Source: Bacilli bacterium (GTDB lineage Bacteria > Bacillota_I > Bacilli_A > RF39 > UBA660). Taken from it: a DNA stretch of 44,168 nucleotides. Below are positions 24,279-31,967 of the stretch, piece by piece. The stretch covers positions 1-44,168 of the forward strand of contig JAQXQC010000088.1 of assembly GCA_029100965.1 (NCBI GenBank), read 5' to 3'. How positions within the stretch are numbered: the stretch's first letter is position 1; each line of letters starts with the position of its first letter. Position numbers and translations under genes: made by a program. The notes under the pieces were generated by a model. That model did not search any database. It was not told the DNA's origin and was given only the letters and a program-made list of their open reading frames with translations.

Positions 24279-24845
24279 CTATACATAGAGAAGATGTTTT
24301 TTACTTCTTCCTCGATTTGATTTTTCTTCTTGATTATGAGGTTGATATAAAACAACTTCTTTTTTGGTTAAACTCTTTTTTACATCAATTAACCTTTGAT
24401 TTTTGGATCCTCTAAAAATTACATCATAACTTTTTTGCTGGTAAATAAATTTTCCATCTACTAAAATGTCAATTTGTTTTAAAAATTCTAATATATCTAG
24501 ATTGGACTTAGATTTTTCTAATAGTTCTTCAAAGGTATATCCAGTATAACACCATACGTTTAAATTTTTTTGATGACAATACTTTGCTAAAATAGAACAA
24601 GCTAGGGGTTGTTCCATCGGATCTCCTCCTGAAAATGTAATTCCATCTTGTCCTTCTAGAGAATTTATTTTTCTTTTGATGTCCTCAATATCAATAAGAA
24701 ACCCATTCTGATAAGAGTGGGTTTCTGGATTGTGACAATAAGGACAATGATGAGGACAGCCTTGTGTCCAAATTACAGTACGGATACCTTCTCCATCCAC
24801 AATGCTATCTCTTTGTATCTCATCTGTTGCTAGCCTTATTTTCAT
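24279..24845 (-). CDS. nrdG: Anaerobic ribonucleotide reductase activating protein NrdG
   Basis: 188 residues. The radical-SAM cluster motif is Cys30, Cys34 and Cys37 (GCPHHCPYCHN), followed by ITFSGGDPMEQP. NrdG uses S-adenosylmethionine to create the glycyl radical on class III ribonucleotide reductase. It is third in the operon nrdD, radical-domain gene, nrdG, 2 bp after the small gene. The C-terminal about 25 residues (QPHNQEEKSNRGRSKKH) are extra basic residues of unknown use. Confidence 0.95.
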   Translation of the reverse strand: MKIRLATDEIQRDSIVDGEGIRTVIWTQGCPHHCPYCHNPETHSYQNGFLIDIEDIKRKINSLEGQDGITFSGGDPMEQPLACSILAKYCHQKNLNVWCYTGYTFEELLEKSKSNLDILEFLKQIDILVDGKFIYQQKSYDVIFRGSKNQRLIDVKKSLTKKEVVLYQPHNQEEKSNRGRSKKHLLYV

Positions 24846-24847
24846 TA

Positions 24848-25024
24848 TTATTTCGCTTCTTCCAATATTCCTTCTGTACCGTGTTTTACGCGATCGTGTT
24901 CTTCTGCTCTTTTTCCGTTGTTGAAACGATCTACTGTTCCTACTAAATATCCTGTAATTCTTCTGATCCTTTCAAAGCCAATTCCCTCTCCGATAGTTTT
25001 AACTTCTTTTTCTTCTGTTTTCAT
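24848..25024 (-). CDS. Stand-alone glycyl-radical domain of class III ribonucleotide reductase
   Basis: 58 residues, easily missed because it is short. RIRRITGYLVGTVDRFNNGK at 19-38, then RAEEHDRVKHG at 39-49, is the C-terminal glycyl-radical segment found fused to the end of normal NrdD (RRVCGYLG...DRVKH type); the radical Gly would be Gly25. It has its own ATG and ribosome site (GAGGG) and is out of frame with nrdD, which ends 26 bp upstream. The zinc Cys of NrdD remain on the large subunit. It probably docks on NrdD as a separate subunit and is activated by NrdG, much as GrcA/YfiD serves pyruvate formate-lyase (inference). Confidence 0.85.
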   Translation of the reverse strand: MKTEEKEVKTIGEGIGFERIRRITGYLVGTVDRFNNGKRAEEHDRVKHGTEGILEEAK

Positions 25025-25050
25025 AAAAATATTCCCTCTTTCTTAATTTA

Positions 25051-27348
25051 TTAACAGCAAGCATTTTTCTTAAAGTCATTTACTTTTTCAACGCTAACCC
25101 CTTCTCCAGCTTTTCGGCCACATCCAGGACAAACATCTCCAATAATTCCAACATATCCACATACTGGATCTCGATCAACTGGATGATTAATTGCTGCATA
25201 TCCCATATTATTTTCTTTCATGATACGAACAATTTTTTCAAAAGCATCTAAATTTTTTGTTGTATCTCCATCTAATTCAATATAACTAATATGTCCAGCG
25301 TTTGTAAGAGCGTGGTATGGAGCTTCTTTTTTAATCTTATTAATGATAGATATATTATAATATACTGGTACATGGAATGAATTTGTATAATAGTCTCTAT
25401 CTGTAACTCCTTTAATTTTTCCGTAAATTACTTTATCAATATTAACAAATCTACCACTTAATCCTTCTGCTGGAGTAGCTAGGCATGTAAAGTTTAGATT
25501 ATATTTTTCCGAATATTCATCGCATTTTTTTCTCATGAAGCCAATAATTTTTAATCCTAATTCTTGTGCTTCATCACTTTCACCGTGGTGTTTTCCAATT
25601 AATGCTTTTAAACATTCTGCTAATCCGATAAAACCAATACTTAAAGTTCCATGTTTTAGTACTTTTCTTAATCGATCAGTTGGCTTTAATTTTTCTGAAT
25701 CAATCCATACTCCTTGTTCTAATAGGAATGGGAAATTATATAATCTTTTGTTGCATTGTATCTCAAATCTTTCTAGTAACTGCTCACAAACTAAATCCAT
25801 TAATTCTCCTAATTCCTTATAAAATCCATCTAAGTCTGCTTTTTCGTTACTAACAATTCCATGTTTGATTCCTAGTCTTGGTAGATTGATTGATGTGAAT
25901 GATAAATTTCCTCTTCCTGGGGTAATTGCTTTATTAGGGTCCACTATGTTACCAATTACTCTTGTTCTACATCCCATGTAGCAAACCTCTGTATTAAAAT
26001 CACCTTTATAATATTGTGCATTAAATGGAGAATCCATAAAGGAAAAGTTTGGAAACAACCTTTTTGCTGACACTTTGCAAGATAATTTGAATAAGTCATA
26101 ATTTGGATCTCCTGGATTGTAATTAACTCCTTCTTTAATTTTAAAGATAGAAATTGGAAAAATAGGTGTTTCGTTTTTTCCTAATCCAGCATCAACTGAT
26201 AATAGATAATTTTTCATTACCATTCTTCCTTCTGGTGAAGTATCTGTTCCAAAATTGATGGAAGAGAATGGTACTTGTGCTCCTGCTCTTGAATGCATGG
26301 TATTTAAATTATGTACAAAAGCTTCCATTGCTTGATAAGTAGCTCTATCCGTTTTTGCAATTGCAGTATCATATGCTTTTTCAAAAATTCTTCTTACTTC
26401 TTTACTTTCTTTATAAAAGTTTTCAAAGATTCCAATATCAACTGTAATAGAATTTAATTTATCAATTGCTTGTGCTACTTTATCTATATTTACAAAACTG
26501 ATAAAGTCCGTAAAATCAAGTAACTCATATAATGCTTGCTTATATTCTTTTTTAAAAGTTTTTAACACTCCTGGTGCCATATAAAAGTCAAATGCTGGAA
26601 TACTCTGACCCCCATGTTGATCATTTTGATTGGATTGTACAGCGATAGCAGCTAGAGCACTATAAGCATTAATTGATTGTGGCTCTCTCAAGTGACCATG
26701 TCCAGTAGAAAAACCATTTTTAAATAATTTATTTAAATCGATTTGCATACAAGTGGTTGTCCCCATTGCTAAGAAATCCATATCGTGAATATGAATATCT
26801 CCATTTTCATGCGCATCGGCAAATTTCTTTTTCATTAAATATGCTTTAGCAAATTCCTTTGAAACTGTTGAACCATATTGAAGCATCGTTCCCATAGCGC
26901 TATTTCCATCAATATTTGCGTTTTCTCTTTTTGCATCTTCTTCAAATGCAGATTTTAATCCTAATCCTTCTAGTGATTTTAAAAATTTGTGCATCTTTTT
27001 TTCGTCCGAAAATAATTTTCTTGATTTATCTCTTCTATCTCGGTAATCTGAAAATGCTTGGTAAACATCTTCATATTTGTTTTTCTTTAGCATTTCTTCG
27101 ATTAAATCTTGAATTTCTTCAATTTTGATTTTTTCGGCATCTTTATATTTTTTACAAATTTCTTTGATTACACTTTGATATACTTTTTGAACATCTTTAG
27201 CTGTATATTTTGCTTCTTCTTCTTCATGTACTGTTCCATCAAATCCTTTTTTTATTGCAATAGCAACTTTTGCTGTATCAAAAGAAACTTTTTTTCCATT
27301 TCTTTTTACTACCTTTAAATTGTCTATTACGTCTTCATTTATTGTCAT
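25051..27348 (-). CDS. nrdD: Anaerobic ribonucleoside-triphosphate reductase, large part (NrdD)
   Basis: 765 residues. An ATP-cone lies at about 10-100 (VVKRNGKKVSFDTAKV). The catalytic barrel includes GNSAMGTMLQYGS, DIHIHDMD, NDQHGGQSIPAFDFY (242-256) and MGCRTR with the likely thiyl Cys460. The end has INHPVDRDPVCGYVG and DVCPGCGR (Cys730, 740, 743), the zinc-site region, but the first of the usual four Cys is Asp728. Where the glycyl-radical peptide should follow, the protein ends VNDFKKNACC with a Cys764-Cys765 pair; the radical segment is encoded by the next gene. It reduces NTPs to dNTPs without oxygen. GAGGAG precedes the ATG. Confidence 0.94.
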   Translation of the reverse strand: MTINEDVIDNLKVVKRNGKKVSFDTAKVAIAIKKGFDGTVHEEEEAKYTAKDVQKVYQSVIKEICKKYKDAEKIKIEEIQDLIEEMLKKNKYEDVYQAFSDYRDRRDKSRKLFSDEKKMHKFLKSLEGLGLKSAFEEDAKRENANIDGNSAMGTMLQYGSTVSKEFAKAYLMKKKFADAHENGDIHIHDMDFLAMGTTTCMQIDLNKLFKNGFSTGHGHLREPQSINAYSALAAIAVQSNQNDQHGGQSIPAFDFYMAPGVLKTFKKEYKQALYELLDFTDFISFVNIDKVAQAIDKLNSITVDIGIFENFYKESKEVRRIFEKAYDTAIAKTDRATYQAMEAFVHNLNTMHSRAGAQVPFSSINFGTDTSPEGRMVMKNYLLSVDAGLGKNETPIFPISIFKIKEGVNYNPGDPNYDLFKLSCKVSAKRLFPNFSFMDSPFNAQYYKGDFNTEVCYMGCRTRVIGNIVDPNKAITPGRGNLSFTSINLPRLGIKHGIVSNEKADLDGFYKELGELMDLVCEQLLERFEIQCNKRLYNFPFLLEQGVWIDSEKLKPTDRLRKVLKHGTLSIGFIGLAECLKALIGKHHGESDEAQELGLKIIGFMRKKCDEYSEKYNLNFTCLATPAEGLSGRFVNIDKVIYGKIKGVTDRDYYTNSFHVPVYYNISIINKIKKEAPYHALTNAGHISYIELDGDTTKNLDAFEKIVRIMKENNMGYAAINHPVDRDPVCGYVGIIGDVCPGCGRKAGEGVSVEKVNDFKKNACC

Positions 27349-27373
27349 TTACTTCACTCCTCTATTTCTTATC

Positions 27374-27411
27374 ACATGTTCATTATACATGTATCCTTCT
27401 TCTTTTGTCAA
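27374..27411 (-). promoter_or_regulatory. Strong SigA promoter of nrdD with overlapping palindrome
   Basis: On the minus strand TTGACA (27411-27406), 18 bp, TATAAT (27387-27382). Two ACATGT hexamers 7 bp apart (27374-27379, 27387-27392) bracket the -10 and could be an operator. It does not match the NrdR-box pattern well. Confidence 0.65.
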
Positions 27412-27414
27412 TAT

Positions 27415-27443
27415 AAAAAACGAACATTTTTCGTTTTTTTTAT
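27415..27443. terminator. A/T-tract hairpin upstream of nrdD
   Basis: AAAAAACGAA and TTCGTTTTTT (10 bp) around a short loop, with T runs on both strands. It could stop read-through from gerM before nrdD. Confidence 0.5.
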
Positions 27444-27842
27444 TTTTTTCATTTTTTTGATTTTTTGGTAAGAGAAAATTTTCATTTTTTCATTTTTTTT
27501 TTTTTTATTTGTTTCCTATTTCTACTTAAAGTCTTTATTTCACTAGGTTTAGGTATTATATTATAGGAATATGTATTTTATTTTTATTTCGTTTTTTTAT
27601 ATTTTTTGTTTTTTAATCTAATTTTATTTTGCTAGTTTTTTGATTTTTTGATTTCTTGTTTTATGGTACTGTGTTCGTATTTTTTTATATTCTTTATAGT
27701 TAATTTTTTTAATAAAATATTGATTTATATATCTTAAATTAGTTACCTAATTATTTAGTGGTGTTTGTATTTATTTTTTTCTTGATTCTGCTAAAAAAAT
27801 AAAGAAATGGTTTCTTCTATTTTGAATCTTATTCATAGAAAA
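27444..27842. other. Gene-free T-rich intergenic stretch
   Basis: About 400 bp between gerM and nrdD, extremely T-rich on the plus strand with several runs of 8 or more T. No open reading frame, GC-rich stem or known RNA signature is visible. It may simply be decayed sequence. Confidence 0.6.
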
Positions 27843-27872
27843 AGAAAATCTTTTTAAGAATTTAGATTTTCT
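27843..27872 (-). terminator. Terminator of gerM
   Basis: AGAAAATCT and AGATTTTCT form a 9-bp stem holding the gerM stop codon in the loop, followed on the minus strand by TTTTC. Confidence 0.55.
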
Positions 27873-28810
27873 ATTTTATAAATTTCTTGATTATCAACAA
27901 ATAACATTACCGTTTTAACGTTATAATTTTCTTCCATAGAAAGACCTAATGTGTAGATTACTTCCTCTAAAATATGTTTATTATTATCACTAAGAATAGA
28001 CTCGTTGAAATTTAATTTTAATTGATTTTCCTCCAGAGAATAATCTTTTAATACAACATTTGCATCTAAATAACTCATTAAGTTTGTTTCATATATTGGG
28101 GAGGTGGATAATTCATCAACAATAATTTTAATCTTGTCTTCTCCTTTGTTATTGATGTATTTTGTTATAGGAACATAGTATTGATCATCATTTTGTTGAC
28201 ATACATAGTAAACTGTATATGATTCAATTGATGATGTTGTGGTTAAATCATATTTTTTATTAATTCCATATTTTTTATCTTGGGGGAAAGTGATGTTTTT
28301 TTTACTATGAGGAAGGTTTTCTAATGTTTTTCCTTCTACTTGAATTGTGACTTTGTCGATTCCCTCAATGCTCGTTAAGGAATATATAATGGCTTCTATC
28401 ATTTTTTCTTCATCTTTTTCGTTAATATTTAATAGATCTTTAGAAAGATTTATTGTTAGAATTTTGTTTTCTAAATTTAATCCTAATATTTCTGTTCCAG
28501 CAGGAATAATTGCTCGAAACCCATTTGGAATGATGTGACTTTTTTCTCCATCAATAATTAATCCCTTTGTTACATCTAATGCTGTTTCTTTTGGGTCTAA
28601 ATTTTCACTTTTAATGGTCGTTCTTGCTACATAGCCATTTGTATCTAATAGATAAATTACTTCCTTTTGATTGCTATATTCATATTCTAAACTTGTATTT
28701 TTAATTTTGTAATCTAATTTTTCGCTATTTGGCATTAAATATAAAAGAAAAAGGGCAAATAGTGCTAGTGTTGCTACCATGATTTTTCTAGTATAGATTT
28801 TCTTTAACAT
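27854..28810 (-). CDS. gerM: Spore germination/sporulation protein GerM
   Basis: 318 residues. One N-terminal membrane helix (about 10-27) is followed by two GerMN-type domains: the first about 48-165 (VIYLLDTNGYVART to IEGIDKVTIQVEG), the second about 195-315 (YTVYYVCQQNDDQYYVPITKYI to YNVKTVMLFVDN). GerM is a membrane-anchored protein needed for engulfment-stage assembly with SpoIIIAG/SpoIIQ and for germination. It lacks the usual lipobox; the anchor is a plain helix. AGGTGATAGT precedes the ATG. It follows gerE, separated by a terminator. Confidence 0.9.
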   Translation of the reverse strand: MLKKIYTRKIMVATLALFALFLLYLMPNSEKLDYKIKNTSLEYEYSNQKEVIYLLDTNGYVARTTIKSENLDPKETALDVTKGLIIDGEKSHIIPNGFRAIIPAGTEILGLNLENKILTINLSKDLLNINEKDEEKMIEAIIYSLTSIEGIDKVTIQVEGKTLENLPHSKKNITFPQDKKYGINKKYDLTTTSSIESYTVYYVCQQNDDQYYVPITKYINNKGEDKIKIIVDELSTSPIYETNLMSYLDANVVLKDYSLEENQLKLNFNESILSDNNKHILEEVIYTLGLSMEENYNVKTVMLFVDNQEIYKIENLNS

Positions 28811-28847
28811 ACTATCACCTAATAATATATATGAATAATGGAAAAGA

Positions 28848-28905
28848 AAAATACTTATCTCAAAAAAGTTCCTTAAAATTAAGTCTTTTTCTGGATAAGT
28901 ATTTT
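28848..28905 (-). terminator. Long-loop terminator of gerE
   Basis: AAAATACTTATC and GATAAGTATTTT form a 12-bp perfect stem around a 34-nt loop, with TCTTTTC after it on the minus strand. Confidence 0.6.
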
Positions 28906-28909
28906 AATT

Positions 28910-29113
28910 TTATAATTGTATACTTCCTAGTCGAATTAATTCTACAACAGCTTGAGCCCTACCTTTAACCCCTAGTTTTTGCATTGCATTGGAAATATGA
29001 TTTCTTACCGTTTTTTCACTGATGCCTAACTCTTCTCCAATTTCTTTGGTTGTTTTATTTTCTACTAATAGGGAAAATACTTCTTCTTCTCTTTTGGTCA
29101 GTATTTTCTTCAT
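28910..29113 (-). CDS. gerE: Late mother-cell transcription factor GerE
   Basis: 67 residues, just the LuxR-type helix-turn-helix. LTKREEEVFSLLVENKTTKE, then ISEKTVRNHISNAMQKLGVK and AQAVVELIRLG are nearly identical to B. subtilis GerE. GerE modulates SigK-dependent spore coat genes in the mother cell. The protein is slightly shorter at the N-terminus than B. subtilis GerE. GTGAGGAATTAAG precedes the ATG. A SigK-like promoter with a palindrome lies upstream. Confidence 0.96.
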   Translation of the reverse strand: MKKILTKREEEVFSLLVENKTTKEIGEELGISEKTVRNHISNAMQKLGVKGRAQAVVELIRLGSIQL

Positions 29114-29139
29114 CTTAATTCCTCACTTCCCAAGGGGGG

Positions 29140-29181
29140 ATACAATCAATAGTATTGTATGTGAGAAATCTTTTTTTGGTT
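29140..29181 (-). promoter_or_regulatory. SigK-type promoter of gerE with overlapping palindrome
   Basis: On the minus strand AACC (29181-29178), 16 bp, CATACAATA (29161-29153), matching the SigK pattern mACm...CATAnnnTA. ATACAAT and ATTGTAT (29140-29160) form a perfect 7-bp inverted repeat overlapping the -10, a possible autoregulatory site. The leader would be about 33 nt. Confidence 0.55.
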
Positions 29182-29187
29182 CATTCT

Positions 29188-29688
29188 TTATGATTGAAAT
29201 TGTACTGAAATATACATTTTTTTATCAAATTCTTCTTGGACAGTACGCATAATGTTATTTGCTAATGATTTTGAATTTTCACATTTATCTACGACAACTT
29301 TGATCGAGCTGTCTTCTATCTTAGCAAAAGTTTCGCATTTATAAGTCGATTTTATCTTTTTTTCAATGGATTCTTCTGTTCCACTATTTGCTTGAATTGT
29401 TTTAATTTTTTCATAAATTGTATTCTTTTCTTCTGTAGTAGTGTCTTTATTCGTTAATTTATCTTGTAGTTCTTCCAAAGTATCATTTGTTTTTGAACTA
29501 TTTTCTACTTTTAATGCTGAAATGGCATCACTTTCTTCTACGGAAACATTAATATCTTCTTTTTTCTCTGTTTTTGTTTGTCTGCTAGTAGATGCTGCTA
29601 GTAAATCATTTGGCATAGTGACATAATAAATACTAAGTACTAATACTAAACTAAATAATGTTAAAAACCACAAATTTTTCTTATTCAT
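29188..29688 (-). CDS. spoIIIAH: Stage III sporulation protein AH (SpoIIIAH)
   Basis: 166 residues. NLWFLTLFSLVLVLSIYYVT at 5-24 is the typical SpoIIIAH membrane helix. The extracytoplasmic part has a Thr/Glu-rich linker and a C-terminal YscJ/FliF-like ring-building domain (ESIEKKIKSTYKCETFAKIEDSSIKVVV). It forms the mother-cell half of the channel between mother cell and forespore with SpoIIQ. The other spoIIIA genes (AA-AG) are not adjacent, which is unusual. AAAGGGGAAATATAT precedes the ATG. It is downstream of a lipoprotein gene by 37 bp. Confidence 0.9.
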   Translation of the reverse strand: MNKKNLWFLTLFSLVLVLSIYYVTMPNDLLAASTSRQTKTEKKEDINVSVEESDAISALKVENSSKTNDTLEELQDKLTNKDTTTEEKNTIYEKIKTIQANSGTEESIEKKIKSTYKCETFAKIEDSSIKVVVDKCENSKSLANNIMRTVQEEFDKKMYISVQFQS

Positions 29689-29725
29689 ATATATTTCCCC
29701 TTTTCTAGTAAAATATATGTTTTTC

Positions 29726-30229
29726 TTATGAATAAATACCTAATAATTTTTCTTGGCCCTCTTTACCTAATGGTTCAACTTTCCATTGATTATTTTTATC
29801 CTGTTCTACTTTAAACTTAATGGTGTAAGTTACTTTCTTTTTTACTTTTTTTAAGTTTTCTAGTAATTTTTTAGAATAGTCTAAATCTTTTTCTTCTTCT
29901 AATTTTCTTATTTCCCTACCATAGTCTAAAACTGTAATTTCTGCGGTTACTTTTGCTTTATTCCCATCGATTTCTTCTTCTTTTATAGAGTAACTTAAAT
30001 TTCTATATTGTTTTTTGATTAATTTTTGGTATTCTTCTTTATTATTTTCTGTTAAAGCTTCTTCATCAATGAGAAGAACTTCATTAATATCAATACTTTT
30101 ATCTAATCGTTGATATTTAGATAAATATTCTTCTACTTGAGAAGTTGGCGTATTCGCTAAATCACAACCTGCTAAAAAGCCCATACAAATTATTATTGTT
30201 GGAAGTAAAATTATTTTCTTTATTTTCAT
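29726..30229 (-). CDS. Lipoprotein with NTF2-like (DUF4878-type) domain
   Basis: 167 residues. A lipoprotein signal with lipobox LAGC (Cys22) is followed by a domain of about 130 residues in which helices alternate with strands: TSQVEEYLSKYQRL, YQKLIKKQYRNLSYSIKEEEIDGNKAKVTAEITV and KVTYTIKFKVEQDKNNQWKVE. The pattern is like NTF2-fold secreted proteins. Position between cotE and spoIIIAH suggests a role at the outer face of the mother-cell membrane in sporulation (inference). GGTGAATAATA precedes the ATG. Confidence 0.75.
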   Translation of the reverse strand: MKIKKIILLPTIIICMGFLAGCDLANTPTSQVEEYLSKYQRLDKSIDINEVLLIDEEALTENNKEEYQKLIKKQYRNLSYSIKEEEIDGNKAKVTAEITVLDYGREIRKLEEEKDLDYSKKLLENLKKVKKKVTYTIKFKVEQDKNNQWKVEPLGKEGQEKLLGIYS

Positions 30230-30278
30230 TATTATTCACCATTTTTAGTATGAGAAAAAAATTTGGTAATATGTAAAA

Positions 30279-30304
30279 AAAGAACCCTATTTTTTAGATT
30301 CTTC
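30279..30304 (-). terminator. Weak terminator of cotE
   Basis: An 8-bp stem with two G-T pairs (GAAGAATC with GGTTCTTT on the minus strand), followed by four T. It overlaps the cotE stop codon. Confidence 0.45.
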
Positions 30305-30859
30305 TTTTGTTGTATCTTGATTTTGTTTTGATAAATAATCCTTATCTATAGAATGATCAATTTCTTTTGCAACAGTATCATTATATTCAGTATCTTCAAT
30401 GATATCCCATGGTTCTTCTTCCTCTTCTACAGCAACTTTTACTTTGGTATCTCCCACGATTTCTATTCCTAATTCTTTTTCAATTTCTACTTTAATACTT
30501 TTTCCGTTTTCTTTTGCATTGGTACAATTTGGTTGTTTTAAACTTCGAACAACAATATCTTTTACTGTTGAATCAGTGCTTTCTCTTTGTCGGACCATTA
30601 CTGATTCACTATAAGGTATTTTTTGGGTAATTACTGTTGTTTTTGTATCATTATCGTAAGAATACCAAATATTGACATCAAAACTACCATCTACTACAAT
30701 TTTTCCTCCTACTTCCGAACCTTTAAACTTATGATTGATTACCCAACATCCTAATACGGTTGTTGGAATATTTTCGGTTTCTATTGTATAAGAATTTTTA
30801 TAATATTTTTTCCCTTTACCAATAATCGCTTTTGTTACAATTTCTTTAAAAGCTGACAA
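30287..30859 (-). CDS. cotE: Outer spore coat morphogenetic protein CotE
   Basis: 190 residues from a TTG at 30859, chosen because AGAGGGG lies 8 bp upstream and the resulting MSAFKEIVTKAII matches the B. subtilis N-terminus; the GTG at 30868 is inside the ribosome site. LGCWVINHKFKGSEVGG, VDGSFDVNIWYSYDNDTKT and LKQPNCTNA are strong CotE signatures. The acidic tail (VEEEEEPWDIIED) is also typical. CotE directs assembly of the outer coat on the forespore. It is the first gene of the cotE-lipoprotein-spoIIIAH-gerE-gerM block. Confidence 0.95.
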   Translation of the reverse strand: MSAFKEIVTKAIIGKGKKYYKNSYTIETENIPTTVLGCWVINHKFKGSEVGGKIVVDGSFDVNIWYSYDNDTKTTVITQKIPYSESVMVRQRESTDSTVKDIVVRSLKQPNCTNAKENGKSIKVEIEKELGIEIVGDTKVKVAVEEEEEPWDIIEDTEYNDTVAKEIDHSIDKDYLSKQNQDTTKEESKK

Positions 30860-30887
30860 AATTATCACCCCTCTAATGTAATTTATG

Positions 30888-31132
30888 TCAAAACTTTAAA
30901 TAAAGAACATTTTATTAGTGTTCTAGGAAAATATTCAATTAAAAAGTCTTTTGTGATGATATTTGTTTTATTAGAAAAATACTGATTTAGATTCTAACTT
31001 AATGTTTAAATCAAAGAATGGGTAATCTTTTTAAAAGTTTAAATTTTTTACCTATTGAGAAAAAAGAACTTATTACAATTCTTGAGAATATGATTTTATG
31101 GTATTCTTAGAGTTAATTTATAATTGTTTACA
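30888..31132. other. Intergenic region between divergent cotE and gene 31256
   Basis: About 390 bp separates the two genes. The part before the 31133 promoter is AT-rich, and no gene or clear RNA structure is visible. Confidence 0.5.
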
Positions 31133-31162
31133 TTGTCAAATTAATCTTTAATTTAATATTAT
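31133..31162 (+). promoter_or_regulatory. SigA-type promoter of orphan gene 31256
   Basis: TTGTCA (31133-31138), 18 bp, TATTAT (31157-31162). The leader would be about 87 nt and contains a strong but unused-looking ribosome site, GAGGAGAGGTGA, at 31209-31220. Confidence 0.5.
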
Positions 31163-31255
31163 TCCTCGCTTTAACAAAAATATATTAGAATAAATATTGC
31201 ACTGTGTAGAGGAGAGGTGACTTTACTAAACTAAATCTAAGATTAGTGAGATATT

Positions 31256-31930
31256 ATGAAAAAAGAAATCATACAAAAGAAGGAAAAATTAGAAAAATTA
31301 ATTTTAAATAATTATACTGAAATTAATATTATTATTTATTTTTTACTTGTGAATCATAAATTAGATGATATTATAGATAAATTAGATGAAAAAAAAGTAA
31401 TTTTAGAACAGTCTAGTGTAGTGAAAAAGGGCTATTTAACTAGTGAGGAGCAATTATTAGATACATTAAAATATGTTATTGATTGTTTTGATAATGAATT
31501 TTGGTTTATTAAAACTAACCGAAATATTATTATTGATTGTTTAATTCATTCCTCTAAAGCTCAAGAACTTATTTATTCCAAAAAATATGTTGGCGATAAT
31601 CAGCATCTTGATTATTTTTTTGGGCTATTTCAAGAGATTATGATTGATAATTTTAAAAAAATTTTACTTTATTCAACAATTGATTTACAAGAAATATTTG
31701 AGAAAAATAAAATAAAAGATTTGGATGATAAAAAAAATATATATCGACTACTTAAATTAATTTGTTTATGTAATTGTACTTCTTATAATTTAATTTATTT
31801 ATTTGATAATCATCTTAATACTTCAGGAAAGAATTTTTGCCTTATGCAATTAGAAATTTTATTTGATAGAACATATAAGTTACAAGATGATGCGTTTAAT
31901 TTTATTCATAAAGGACACTTTTTAGCATAA
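31256..31930 (+). CDS. Unrecognised AT-rich orphan protein
   Basis: 224 residues, family not recognised. It is mostly helical and rich in Ile, Lys, Leu, Asn and Asp, with no membrane segment or signal peptide. A Cys cluster occurs near LLKLICLCNCTSYN (about 167-180). It is the only plus-strand gene in the last 20 kb and visibly more AT-rich than its neighbours. The ATG has no good ribosome site close by; the nearest strong one is 36 bp upstream. Both suggest late arrival or unusual translation control (inference). Confidence 0.6.
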   Translation: MKKEIIQKKEKLEKLILNNYTEINIIIYFLLVNHKLDDIIDKLDEKKVILEQSSVVKKGYLTSEEQLLDTLKYVIDCFDNEFWFIKTNRNIIIDCLIHSSKAQELIYSKKYVGDNQHLDYFFGLFQEIMIDNFKKILLYSTIDLQEIFEKNKIKDLDDKKNIYRLLKLICLCNCTSYNLIYLFDNHLNTSGKNFCLMQLEILFDRTYKLQDDAFNFIHKGHFLA

Positions 31931-31967
31931 AAGAAGAACCTAATTATTGCTACTTGGTTCTTCTTTT
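31929..31967. terminator. Bidirectional terminator between 31256 and 31940 genes
   Basis: A 12-bp perfect stem (31929-31940 with 31956-31967), A-rich left arm and T-rich right arm, between converging genes. Confidence 0.75.

Noticed and set aside
27444..27842. Possible structured RNA between gerM and nrdD
   Set aside because: There is almost no G or C to build stems, no conserved motif I know and no promoter clearly driving it.
30879..30887. CATAAATTA upstream of cotE as a SigK/SigE -10
   Set aside because: The sequence fits, but transcription would start inside the ribosome site and no -35 is in place.
31217..31234. Five-codon GTG leader peptide before gene 31256
   Set aside because: The ribosome site is only 2 bp from the GTG, and no attenuator structure follows.
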